Source of the DNA: Spirochaetota bacterium
Lineage (GTDB): Bacteria > Spirochaetota > UBA4802 > UBA5550
Assembly: GCA_022704585.1 (NCBI GenBank)
Contig: JAKJGD010000121.1
Coordinates: forward strand, 1 to 6,632
Direction: 5' to 3'
Length of the DNA stretch: 6,632 nucleotides
In this document: one piece after another, positions 1 to 5,626 of the stretch
Layout: each line of letters starts with the position of its first letter
Position numbering within the stretch: the first letter of the stretch is position 1
Notes under the pieces: generated by a model
What the model was told of the DNA's origin: nothing
The model's input: the letters and a program-made list of their open reading frames with translations, nothing else
The model's database searches: none
Made by a program: the position numbers and the translations under genes

Positions 1-632
1 ATCACCATGTCCCCGCTGTTGGCCACCGCCAGCACCGGGACCCGTATATCGCCAAGCATGCCGGCATAGTCCATGCGCAGGCAGATGTCCACGTCGTTCT
101 TGATGACGGTCCGGCTCATTTCGTACAGGCCCTTTTTCGCGAAGCCGATCAGCAGGTCGGTCTTTTTGCTGAACACCGCGCCGACGATCAGCTCGGCCAG
201 GGCATCCATGTCGTCGCGCCTGAGTATATCGACCAGCACGGGGGACACCGGAAGGACGGACGACGTGGACACGAGCACCATCCCCGCGAGCCCGGTGAGA
301 CCGCGGCGGTACGCCTCGAGGCACACGCCCCCTCCCATTGAATGGCCGATCAGCACGCACGAGGGTATGTTCTCGGCCTTCATCACGTCCTCGATGGCGC
401 CGATGAAATCGTCGAGGGTGTGGTCCGTACCGTTGAAGGAAGGGCCGTGTCCCGGGAGGTCCAGTGCGATCGTCTTGCACCGCGTGCCGAAATGCCGCAG
501 CTGGTAGCGAAAGAGCCGGGAATCGCCCACCGCCCCGTGGACAAGGATGATCGCCCTCCCGGGGAAATCCCCCGATTTACGGTATGATACCGTGCCCCAG
601 CGGGCCGTCGTTGTCAGCAGTACTTTTCTCAT
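1..632 (-). CDS. alpha/beta hydrolase, C-terminus beyond the window
   Basis: I translated this gene by hand; 210 codons are open down to the window edge. It is an alpha/beta-hydrolase-fold enzyme of the esterase/lipase/peroxidase-like group, probably cytoplasmic because no signal peptide is seen. Visible landmarks are the oxyanion-hole strand LVHGAVGDS (about residues 30-38), the DLPGHG turn (58-63), the nucleophile elbow GHSMGGG with Ser98, and PVLAVANSGD (199-208), where Asp208 is the likely catalytic acid. The catalytic His should lie in the missing C-terminal part. The ATG at 632 is preceded by GAGAG at a usable spacing, and an in-frame TGA lies only a few codons upstream, so the start is well fixed. 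The gene follows an intrinsic terminator and is probably its own transcription unit. The substrate cannot be inferred. Confidence 0.9.
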   Translation of the reverse strand, partial: MRKVLLTTTARWGTVSYRKSGDFPGRAIILVHGAVGDSRLFRYQLRHFGTRCKTIALDLPGHGPSFNGTDHTLDDFIGAIEDVMKAENIPSCVLIGHSMGGGVCLEAYRRGLTGLAGMVLVSTSSVLPVSPVLVDILRRDDMDALAELIVGAVFSKKTDLLIGFAKKGLYEMSRTVIKNDVDICLRMDYAGMLGDIRVPVLAVANSGDMV

Positions 633-684
633 GCGGGGCTCTCAACCAGTGAACACGATGGCGGCGGGTCCTCATGCGTCAACT

Positions 685-715
685 TAAAAAATAAAATTCC
701 CGCTTCCGCGGGAAT
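685..715 (-). terminator. intrinsic terminator of the small membrane protein gene
   Basis: A perfect 8-bp stem (ATTCCCGC at 696-703 and GCGGGAAT at 708-715) has a 4-base loop. On the minus strand it runs into a T-rich tract (complement of 685-695). It lies downstream of the minus-strand gene at 801-986 and just upstream of the hydrolase, so it should separate the two transcripts. Confidence 0.8.
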
Positions 716-800
716 GTGCTATACCGGCCGTGGCCTGGCCGGGGCAGGGCGGCACGCGCCGTGATGGCGGGGCCGCGTTGCAACGAAGCGATCGTTGTTT
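716..800 (-). other. GC-rich structured 3' region of the small membrane protein transcript
   Basis: These 85 bases lie between the stop codon of the small membrane protein gene and its terminator. They are very GC-rich and contain an inverted repeat, CCGGCC (724-729) and GGCCGG (737-742), plus CAACGA (781-786) and TCGTTG (792-797) immediately after the stop codon. I see no coding frame with a plausible start. It could be a structured 3' UTR or degenerate palindromic repeat sequence; no known RNA family was recognised. Confidence 0.4.
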
Positions 801-986
801 TTAATGGTGCTCCATCTGGCTTGTCGCCGGCGGATATATGCCCTTGTGTCTTCTGTAAATGGCTATGCCGAAACGAATGCAGCCGCTGATGACGATAAAG
901 CCGCCCATCAGGAGGCCGAGAATGAAAACGACATTATGTATCAGTCCGGGATAATTCCTTACGAAATCCGTTACTATCTTGTCCAT
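801..986 (-). CDS. small single-span membrane protein, 61 residues, function unknown
   Basis: The protein has a short amphipathic N-terminus (MDKIVTDFVRNYPGLIH), one strongly hydrophobic stretch with glycines (about residues 18-45), and a basic then His-containing tail (IYRRHKG, ending EHH). This predicts one membrane helix with the positively charged tail in the cytoplasm. I chose the ATG at 986, not the upstream in-frame one at 1019, because AAGGAG stands 7 bases before it, while 1019 would sit close to or inside the predicted transcript start. The gene has its own promoter (TTGACA, 17-base spacer) and its own terminator, so it is a monocistronic, probably well-expressed gene. I do not recognise a family. 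It is short for an annotation pipeline but has full gene signals. Confidence 0.75.
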   Translation of the reverse strand: MDKIVTDFVRNYPGLIHNVVFILGLLMGGFIVISGCIRFGIAIYRRHKGIYPPATSQMEHH

Positions 987-1031
987 GAAAAGGCTCCTTG
1001 AACTTTTTGTGCGATACACCGTGCAATGAGT

Positions 1032-1060
1032 AGGCTAAAATCATGGCTTAATAATGTCAA
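1032..1060 (-). promoter_or_regulatory. sigma-70-type promoter for the small membrane protein gene
   Basis: On the minus strand there is a perfect -35 TTGACA (complement of 1055-1060), a 17-base spacer and a weak -10 TAGCCT (complement of 1032-1037). An AT-rich stretch directly upstream (1061-1069) could act as an UP element. The predicted start lies about 35-40 bases upstream of the ATG at 986. Confidence 0.55.
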
Positions 1061-1114
1061 TAAAAAATAGGGAGGCGGATGAAAATTAGCTGCAGCCCCC
1101 GCCCGGCAAGCGGG

Positions 1115-2170
1115 TCACGGCCGGCAGGTAATGCCGTTAAGGACGGTGATGCCGTTCACCCACGAAGTGCTCCAAACCAGCCCCTCCCGGGAATACGCGA
1201 CGTTGCCGTTCACTGCCCCGGCAAAGAAATAGCCGTTGCAGTAGACCGCGTCCTGGAAGTCGGACGTCACCGTACCGTTGTTGACGTTATTAGTCCACGC
1301 GAGGCCGTCGTACGAGAGATATACGACGCCCGAGCCGAACCCGTTCATGTTGCCCACTGCCACGAACCGGTCCCTGCCGTAAGTGATGCCGTTTATGCTC
1401 ATGAAGTCATTACCGATGACAAAGTCCTCGGTCCAGGCCAGCCCGTCAGCCGAGACCGCCGCCATGCCGCCTACCCCCACAGCGACAAAGATCCCGTTTC
1501 CGTATGCCACGTCGTTGAGGGTAGTGGACGAAGCCTGCCTCAGGTTTCCCGACCAGAGAATGCCGTCGGCCGACACCACGACGAGACAGTCGCCGACCTG
1601 GGAGCCCACCGCCACGAACAGGCCGTTGCCGTACGTGACGCCGTACAGGGACCCGTTGAACCTGTTGTCCAGGTTGCTGTTTGCCCAGGCCAGGCCGTCC
1701 AGGGAGGTATAGGCCATGGCCTCGCCGTCGTTGTTGCTGCCCACCACCACGTATCGCCCGTTGGCATACACGCCGTCGTACAGCTCGCCCGGGTCCGAAG
1801 GGCCTCCGCCCGTGCTGCCCCTGGCCCAGAGGAGGCCGTCCCGGGACATGTAAAAATTAGATGTTGCGCCGGCGCCGCCCGTCATGAACATGCCGTCGCC
1901 GTACACCGCGAAATTCAGCGTTCCAGCCTCGCCCACGGGAACGAGATTCGGGGTCCACATGGTGCCCGTGAGGGACGCGTGGATCGAGTAGTTCCCCAGG
2001 GAGTCCCTGCCCACGGCGACAAAGAGCGGGTCCTTGTTGTCATCGAAAAGCGACCCGACCGCGTCCTCGTCCCCGAAGGCGCAGGAGAGCGGCAGCAGGC
2101 ACGCGCACGCGCACGCCCCCCTGAGGAACCAGAGGGCGATCGGACGCAGGATACGGGCCAGTTCTTTCAT
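1115..2170 (-). CDS. exported seven-repeat beta-propeller protein, probable lipoprotein
   Basis: The 351-residue product starts at ATG 2170, with GGAG 7 bases upstream and the previous gene's TGA one base before the ATG, indicating coupled translation. Residues 1-33 form an export signal. Cys30 in LPLSC is a possible though non-canonical lipidation site; cleavage after AFG (31-33) is the alternative. The rest is seven imperfect units of 40-47 residues with the pattern 'Y-NG-FVAVG ... S-DGL-W'; the unit-ending tryptophans are at 72, 115, 162, 206, 246, 292 and 333. The C-terminus (about 338-349) supplies the opening strand whose continuation (LFVAVG, 49-54) is at the N-terminus, as in the 'velcro' closure of beta-propellers. 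Such repeats are common in secreted bacterial proteins, often adhesive or scaffolding; no catalytic residues are apparent. The partner is the barrel-like protein encoded just upstream. Confidence 0.85.
   Translation of the reverse strand: MKELARILRPIALWFLRGACACACLLPLSCAFGDEDAVGSLFDDNKDPLFVAVGRDSLGNYSIHASLTGTMWTPNLVPVGEAGTLNFAVYGDGMFMTGGAGATSNFYMSRDGLLWARGSTGGGPSDPGELYDGVYANGRYVVVGSNNDGEAMAYTSLDGLAWANSNLDNRFNGSLYGVTYGNGLFVAVGSQVGDCLVVVSADGILWSGNLRQASSTTLNDVAYGNGIFVAVGVGGMAAVSADGLAWTEDFVIGNDFMSINGITYGRDRFVAVGNMNGFGSGVVYLSYDGLAWTNNVNNGTVTSDFQDAVYCNGYFFAGAVNGNVAYSREGLVWSTSWVNGITVLNGITCRP
2099..2116 (-). repeat. in-frame hexanucleotide repeat in the signal peptide
   Basis: Three perfect copies of GCACGC stand in tandem and encode Ala-Cys-Ala-Cys-Ala-Cys (residues 19-24) in the hydrophobic part of the propeller protein's export signal. 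Gain or loss of a unit would change the signal by two residues without breaking the frame. Confidence 0.8.
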
Positions 2171-2171
2171 G

Positions 2172-2933
2172 TCAGTACTCCGTGTACCCCGGGTACAGCG
2201 TCCGCCAGGTGAGGCCCACGTATACCTGGTGGCCCTCGACATTGTTATGGGACTTTCCCACCGGGGTGTAGCCGATGTTGTACTCGGCGAACAGCCCCAT
2301 CATGGGCACGATCGTCACTTCGAGTCCCGCGCCGCCGATTATGCCGATCGAAACGAGGTCGACGTTCTTGTCCGGGCCGCCGAGCCTGTTGTCCTTCATT
2401 ACCGAGTGATAATGGAGCAGGCGCGGCGCGGCGATCGCGTAGAGCTGCCAGAGCTCGTGAAGGAAGTAAACGCCGATCACGCCGCGGAAGCATATGTCCC
2501 ACGACATCAGGTGGACGCGGTTTTCCCCGTAAAGCAGCGAGCTTGTTTTTTCCTGGATGTCGTCGCCTATAAGGAAGTTCCGGTACGTGAACCGGCTGCC
2601 TATATCGAGCCCGTTGCCCCTGCGGTTCTTTTTTTTATAAAAGAAGCAGTCGGCCATGAGTCCCCATGACCTGTTATAGTAGTATTTCAGGTCCCTGTCC
2701 ATCATGTAAATCATCGTGGGAGCGGCAAACCCGACGCGGAGAAACGGGGAGCAGGACTTCTTCATCCGCTCGTCGTACACTGAATCGGCGCTGTCGGAGG
2801 GACTGTAACGCGCGGCTGATGCCGCAATGTCCGAAATGAACCGCACCGGGGGATATGACGCATCCAGGGCCGGGGGAAGCATGAGCTGTGCCACGATTCC
2901 AACGGCACACCCGGTGAGAAACAATTTCTTCAT
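2172..2933 (-). CDS. outer-membrane beta-barrel-like protein with signal peptide
   Basis: The product has 253 residues. Residues 1-25 are a typical Sec signal (MKK start, hydrophobic core, ALDA before the mature end). The mature part lacks long hydrophobic helices and alternates polar and aromatic/aliphatic residues. The C-terminal third (glycine-rich strand near IIGGAGLEV, then GLFAEYNIGYTPVG and QVYVGLTWR) resembles strands of small outer-membrane barrels, although it ends in Tyr, not Phe. I chose ATG 2933 over 2945: it gives the canonical MKK signal start and has GGAA upstream. The stop is one base from the propeller gene's ATG, so the two are co-translated and their products probably act together at the outer membrane. 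A specific family or substrate is not recognised. Confidence 0.75.
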   Translation of the reverse strand: MKKLFLTGCAVGIVAQLMLPPALDASYPPVRFISDIAASAARYSPSDSADSVYDERMKKSCSPFLRVGFAAPTMIYMMDRDLKYYYNRSWGLMADCFFYKKKNRRGNGLDIGSRFTYRNFLIGDDIQEKTSSLLYGENRVHLMSWDICFRGVIGVYFLHELWQLYAIAAPRLLHYHSVMKDNRLGGPDKNVDLVSIGIIGGAGLEVTIVPMMGLFAEYNIGYTPVGKSHNNVEGHQVYVGLTWRTLYPGYTEY

Positions 2934-2985
2934 ATGCGGTTCCATAAAGCCATGCTGTTAATACAAAAACCCTTCATAACGGTCA

Positions 2986-2991
2986 CGTCAA
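2986..2991 (-). promoter_or_regulatory. candidate -35 for the barrel/propeller operon
   Basis: TTGACG on the minus strand is preceded by an AT-rich tract and lies about 53 bases upstream of ATG 2933. No convincing -10 is found at 16-18 bases; the nearest TATTAA is about 22 bases away. This is only a candidate. Confidence 0.25.
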
Positions 2992-3115
2992 GAAATAATT
3001 TTGACCCGGTGCCGGGGTTTTATCGTCATCCGGCGAATGCCCGTGCCAGGCATTACCGGGACTTCTTCCCGCGGTCTCCGCACGTGATATTATAATGAAG
3101 AAATAATTATTGACG
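2990..3115 (+). repeat. direct repeat pair AAGAAATAATT-TTGAC
   Basis: AAGAAATAATTTTGACC at 2990-3006 recurs as AAGAAATAATTATTGACG at 3098-3115, 108 bases away, differing by one inserted base and the last base. Each copy has the form of an AT-rich UP element next to a TTGAC -35 hexamer reading rightward. The pair brackets the 3030-3059 hairpin in the divergent region. Confidence 0.55.
3030..3059. repeat. imperfect palindrome, possible REP-like element
   Basis: CCGG (3030-3033) and AATGCC (3036-3041) pair with GGCATT (3049-3054) and CCGG (3056-3059), giving a two-part stem with a 7-base loop. The surrounding CGTCATCCGGCG...CCGGGACTTC resembles dispersed palindromic repeats seen in many GC-rich genomes. 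There is no T-tract, so it is not a terminator. Confidence 0.45.
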
Positions 3116-3137
3116 TATATGGTCAGGCCGATATGCA
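3085..3137 (+). promoter_or_regulatory. candidate promoter region for the DUF1992 gene
   Basis: Two alternatives overlap. One is an extended -10, TG-A-TATTAT at 3085-3093 (with a perfect TATAAT at 3091-3096), without a good -35. The other is TTGACG (3110-3115), a 16-base spacer and TATGCA (3132-3137), which would start transcription near 3144. The second choice leaves only ATG 3160 as a usable start. Confidence 0.4.
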
Positions 3138-3140
3138 ATC

Positions 3141-3154
3141 CCCCTGTAAGAGGG
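3141..3154 (+). repeat. 14-base repeat overlapping the DUF1992 ribosome-binding site
   Basis: CCCCTGTAAGAGGG occurs here and again, exactly, at 5835-5848. It can form a CCCCT/AGGG stem-loop. Here its AAGAGG part is the likely Shine-Dalgarno sequence for ATG 3160. Confidence 0.7.
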
Positions 3155-3159
3155 CCGGT

Positions 3160-3531
3160 ATGTACGCATTCGAAATAATCGCGGAACGGAGAATACTGGA
3201 GGCCATGGATCGGGGCGAGTTCGATAACAACCCCCTGGCAGGCAAGCCGCTCCCGCCCGACGGGCTTGACAACGTCTCACCCGAGCTCAGGATGTCCCTC
3301 AAGATACTGAAGAACGCCGGCGTGATACCCGAAGAGCTCGAGCTGCGCAACCAGATAACCTCGATCGAGGCCCTCCTCGCCGCCTGTGTTCAGGAAGAGG
3401 AAAAGGTCTCGCTCCGGGTCAGGCTGAACGAGAAACAGCTCCGCTATAACATGCTCATGGAAAAACGGACCGGCAGGGTCTTCCTTCCGGAATACCACGC
3501 TAAAATCATGGAAAAACTCGCGTCAAGCTGA
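3160..3531 (+). CDS. DUF1992 (DnaJ-homologue subfamily C member 28-type, YhdN-like) protein
   Basis: The 123-residue protein matches the DUF1992 signature: an N-terminal IAERRILEAMDRGEFDN (about 7-23), then PLAGKPLP (25-32), then a helical, charged remainder (EELELRNQITSIEALL; VRLNEKQLRYNMLMEK) likely to form a helical bundle. Family members are short soluble cytosolic proteins of unclear role, sometimes grouped with DnaJ co-chaperones, though no J-domain HPD motif is present here. An upstream ATG at 3133 is in frame, but ATG 3160 has AGAGG 6 bases before it and gives the family-typical N-terminus (a few residues before AERRI), so I use 3160. The gene stands alone and converges on the YkgJ-type gene 33 bases away. 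Confidence 0.85.
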   Translation: MYAFEIIAERRILEAMDRGEFDNNPLAGKPLPPDGLDNVSPELRMSLKILKNAGVIPEELELRNQITSIEALLAACVQEEEKVSLRVRLNEKQLRYNMLMEKRTGRVFLPEYHAKIMEKLASS

Positions 3532-3564
3532 GAAACGTCACCGGCATCCGCAGTCCGGCACGGG

Positions 3565-3822
3565 TCAGTCCGGACGCGTTATCTTCTCCAGCCACGCCAG
3601 GCGCGCAAGCGCCTCGTCGAAGGTTGATCCGCACATTTCCTCTGACGGCTTCAGGCCCGCGCACACGGGAGGACGGCCGGGCTCCCCGAACAGGGCGCAC
3701 CGGTTGTTCGGCGTAAGCTGAACGCACCTGACGCCGGTCGGTTTCCCCCCCGGCATGCCGGGTATGGGAGATGATAGTGACGGCGCAATGCAGCACGCGC
3801 CGCATCCGGCCCTGCATTCCAT
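3565..3822 (-). CDS. YkgJ-family cysteine-cluster protein
   Basis: The 85-residue protein begins CRAGCGACC (3-11), followed by SSPIPGMPGGKP (17-28), VRCVQL (31-36), RC (41-42), PPVC (51-54) and EEMC (61-64). This is the conserved cysteine pattern of the YkgJ (formerly UPF0153) family, presumed to bind a metal or Fe-S centre; biochemical function is not established. A GTG at 3831 (three codons upstream) has GGAAG 8 bases before it and overlaps the ygbA stop as GTGA, so it may be the true start; ATG 3822 gives the more usual family N-terminus. It is the last gene of the minus-strand cluster and is closely coupled to the ygbA-like gene. A GTCCGG/CCGGAC inverted repeat (3553-3575) spans its stop but lacks a T-tract. 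Confidence 0.85.
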   Translation of the reverse strand: MECRAGCGACCIAPSLSSPIPGMPGGKPTGVRCVQLTPNNRCALFGEPGRPPVCAGLKPSEEMCGSTFDEALARLAWLEKITRPD

Positions 3823-3827
3823 GATCG

Positions 3828-4196
3828 TCACGAGAAATACTTCCGTATCAGGCCGAGCCTGCCTTTCCTGATGAGACGCATGCCGGAATAACGCATGACC
3901 TCGCGTATCCTTTCGCGGTACCCGGGCGCGTAGCAATGGGTCTCGCATTTTTTGCATGACGGCTTAGGGTCATAGGGGCAGATGGCCCGCTTCGAAACGG
4001 CGTGAAGCAGGAGCCTGCGGCACTCCCCGCACAAATGAAAATCGCACCCCTCGAGATATATTCCAACGGTACCTCCCGCCGTAACGGGCCCCTTCTCCGC
4101 GCTGTCATGCCTGTCCGAACAATAGATGTTTATGAATTCCGCGAGGACTTCCGCGTCTTTTTTGATCGATTTTGTTTTTTCGTCAGGTTTTTCCAT
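3828..4196 (-). CDS. ygbA: YgbA-like 'nitrous oxide-stimulated promoter' family protein
   Basis: The 122-residue protein matches the YgbA family: IYC (24-26), LCGECRRLL (55-63), CPYDPKPSCKKCETHCY (73-89) and REVMRYSG (98-105) are its diagnostic blocks. The Cys set (26, 56, 59, 73, 81, 84, 88) and His87 suggest metal or Fe-S binding. In enterobacteria ygbA is induced by nitric oxide under NsrR control; its molecular job is poorly defined. Compared with my memory of the family, the segment between Cys26 and Cys56 is longer (about residues 33-53). The start has a modest GGA 9 bases upstream. It follows the amidotransferase gene after a 120-bp gap holding tandem palindromic repeats and precedes the YkgJ-type gene with almost no gap. 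Confidence 0.85.
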   Translation of the reverse strand: MEKPDEKTKSIKKDAEVLAEFINIYCSDRHDSAEKGPVTAGGTVGIYLEGCDFHLCGECRRLLLHAVSKRAICPYDPKPSCKKCETHCYAPGYRERIREVMRYSGMRLIRKGRLGLIRKYFS

Positions 4197-4222
4197 GGTT
4201 CTATATCCATATTATTGTGCAA

Positions 4223-4321
4223 TGGCGATAACTATCGCTATCGGGATATTCTGACCCCCTGTTATTGGCGATAACTATCGCCATTGGGATGCTCTGACCC
4301 CCTGGCCCACCGATAACTATC
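4223..4321. repeat. 43-bp-period palindromic repeat array
   Basis: Two 39-base copies (4223-4261 and 4266-4304) differ at 4 positions. Each starts with a dyad (GCGATA-AC-TATCGC; extended to TGGCGATA-AC-TATCGCCA in the second) and ends TCTGACCCCCTG. A third, partial copy, CGATAACTATC (4311-4321), keeps the 42-43 base spacing and contains the amidotransferase stop codon. The same 11-mer occurs once more at 5031-5041. It could be a multi-site operator ahead of ygbA, with sites about four helical turns apart, or REP/MITE-like repeats. Confidence 0.8.
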
Positions 4322-5009
4322 CCTGAAACGCCAATTGATCCAGGATCGTTTCAAACAGGCTATTGCAGTCATGTACATGCCGGAAATCGAGGATAGCCTC
4401 CCTGCTCTGCACGAACTCGGAACCGTCCAGCTCATCCCCGCAGTTGCCGAGAAGGGCACGTACACTATCCGGCGTGGCCTCAAGGTGGAACTGGAGCGCG
4501 GCGACACGGTCCTCCCACACGAATCCCTGGTTCCGGCAGGCATTGCTTTCCGCAATGCGGACCCCTCCGGCGGGTATATCGAACGTGTCGCCGTGCCAGT
4601 GGAAGGCGTAAAAGCTCGCCGGGAGCGCCCTGCCGGTCGCGCAGGACCCGGCCTCTGCCCCCCGTCGCACCGGAAACCAGCCAATCTCCCGGTGGCGGTT
4701 CCGGCTGACCCGGGCCCCCAGCACGTCGGCGATCAGCTGCGCGCCGAGGCAGATGCCGAGAATGAGCTTACCCTCGCGAATCGACCGTTCGATGAGCTTC
4801 TTCTCCGCGGCAAGCCACGGATATGCCGCCTCGTCGTTCGCGCCCATGGGACCGCCCATCACTGCCAGCAGGTCAAAGTCATCGGTGCCCGGGAGCTCCT
4901 CGCCGTCGAACACCCTGGTGCGTTCAAGCGTCAGCCCTCTGTCACGCGCGATGATCGCGAGATGCGCCGGCCCCTCAAACGGCACGTGCTGCAGGCACTG
5001 GATCTTCAT
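4317..5009 (-). CDS. class-I glutamine amidotransferase (GMP-synthase-GATase-like, stand-alone)
   Basis: The 230-residue protein has the full triad of a class-I GATase: nucleophile Cys87 in LGICLGAQ, and His175/Glu177 in ALQFHLE. It also has AVMGGPMGAND (49-59) and HWHGDTF (137-143), typical of the stand-alone GuaA-N-like branch. It should release ammonia from glutamine, or act on a related gamma-glutamyl substrate; no acceptor domain is attached. The ATG at 5009 has GGGGAG 9 bases upstream and lies inside the 3' end of the ferredoxin-like gene (35-base overlap), so translation is probably coupled. Its place in a nitrite/NO-type cluster is uncommon and its partner is unknown. The TAG stop falls inside the third palindromic repeat copy. 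Confidence 0.9.
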   Translation of the reverse strand: MKIQCLQHVPFEGPAHLAIIARDRGLTLERTRVFDGEELPGTDDFDLLAVMGGPMGANDEAAYPWLAAEKKLIERSIREGKLILGICLGAQLIADVLGARVSRNRHREIGWFPVRRGAEAGSCATGRALPASFYAFHWHGDTFDIPAGGVRIAESNACRNQGFVWEDRVAALQFHLEATPDSVRALLGNCGDELDGSEFVQSREAILDFRHVHDCNSLFETILDQLAFQG

Positions 5010-5613
5010 GAAGGATATCTCCCCTTATACCGATAACTATCTCCCGGACCGGGACCTCTTTCCCGGCTTTCGCCATGGCCCGTTCCAGAATCGTGTTCAC
5101 ACCGCCGCAGCAGGGAACCTCCATGCGGGCGACGGTGATCGAACCGATGTCGTGCATGGTCAGGATTGCCGCAAGCTTGTCAATATATTCTTCTATATAA
5201 GGATCGAGCTTGGGACAGAACATGACCACGATGCGGTCTGCGAGCAGGTCGCGATGAAAATCGCCGTACGCGAAGGGCACGCAGTCGGCTGCGAGCAGTA
5301 TGTCCGCGTTGTCAAAATAGGGCGCTGCCGGGTTCAGGAGCTTGAGCTGGACCGGCCACTGTCGCAGGCTGGAACCGATGCGGGCGCCGCCAACCGCTCC
5401 CTTTTTTTCGGGGAGGTCGCGCATGTCGCGTGCCGCGGACCCGGGGCAACCGCACGCCATCGCGGGCGCGGGCTCCTCGTACACCGGGACCGGGATCCCC
5501 TTGTCCTGCAAAAATTCGATTGCCTCGCGCAGATACTTCATCTCGCCATGGTCTTTCAGGTGGTGCAGGTGCGCCTTGATGACATTAGGCCCGTGCTTCG
5601 CCACGTTCTCCAT
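4975..5613 (-). CDS. C-terminal domain fragment of the broken ferredoxin-like gene
   Basis: The 212-codon open frame from ATG 5613 (MENVAKHGPNVIKAHL) to 4975 preserves the whole C-terminal domain: CGCPGS (about 53-58), QWPVQLKLLNPAAPYF, LLAADCVPFAYGDFH, FCPKLDPYIEEYIDKL and ARMEVPCCGGV. The frame is open and well conserved upstream of the ATG, as far as the junction near 5640. ATG 5613 has no Shine-Dalgarno sequence, so it is an internal Met, not a native start. Good conservation suggests the lesion is recent or artefactual. Confidence 0.65.
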   Translation of the reverse strand: MENVAKHGPNVIKAHLHHLKDHGEMKYLREAIEFLQDKGIPVPVYEEPAPAMACGCPGSAARDMRDLPEKKGAVGGARIGSSLRQWPVQLKLLNPAAPYFDNADILLAADCVPFAYGDFHRDLLADRIVVMFCPKLDPYIEEYIDKLAAILTMHDIGSITVARMEVPCCGGVNTILERAMAKAGKEVPVREIVIGIRGDILHEDPVPAARAV

Positions 5614-5626
5614 GACACGCCGCTCG

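Noticed and set aside
677..682. TTGACG -35 for the hydrolase gene
   Set aside because: No plausible -10 at 16-18 bases; too weak to list as a promoter.
781..802. CAACGA/TCGTTG hairpin followed by TTTTT on the plus strand
   Set aside because: It looks like a terminator, but no plus-strand gene precedes it. It overlaps the stop region of a minus-strand gene, so I kept it only as part of the 3' region.
1091..1114. Terminator after the propeller gene
   Set aside because: CCCGC/GCGGG and GCTGCAGC pairings exist, but the T-tract is only four bases and poorly placed; not convincing.
1079..2212. 377-codon open frame on the plus strand
   Set aside because: It is antisense to the propeller gene, has low-complexity Val/His/Ala-rich sequence and no ribosome-binding site; it is a GC-driven shadow of a clearly conserved minus-strand gene.
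2988..3006. GTCAA...TTGAC inverted repeat as an FNR-type site
   Set aside because: The half-sites point the wrong way and the spacing is wrong for TTGAC-N4-GTCAA.
3553..3575. GTCCGG/CCGGAC inverted repeat between the convergent genes as a terminator
   Set aside because: The loop is long (11 bases) and there is no T-tract on either strand.
4223..4321. Short CRISPR-like array
   Set aside because: Only two full copies with near-identical 'spacers' and internal palindromes; there are no variable spacers and no cas genes.
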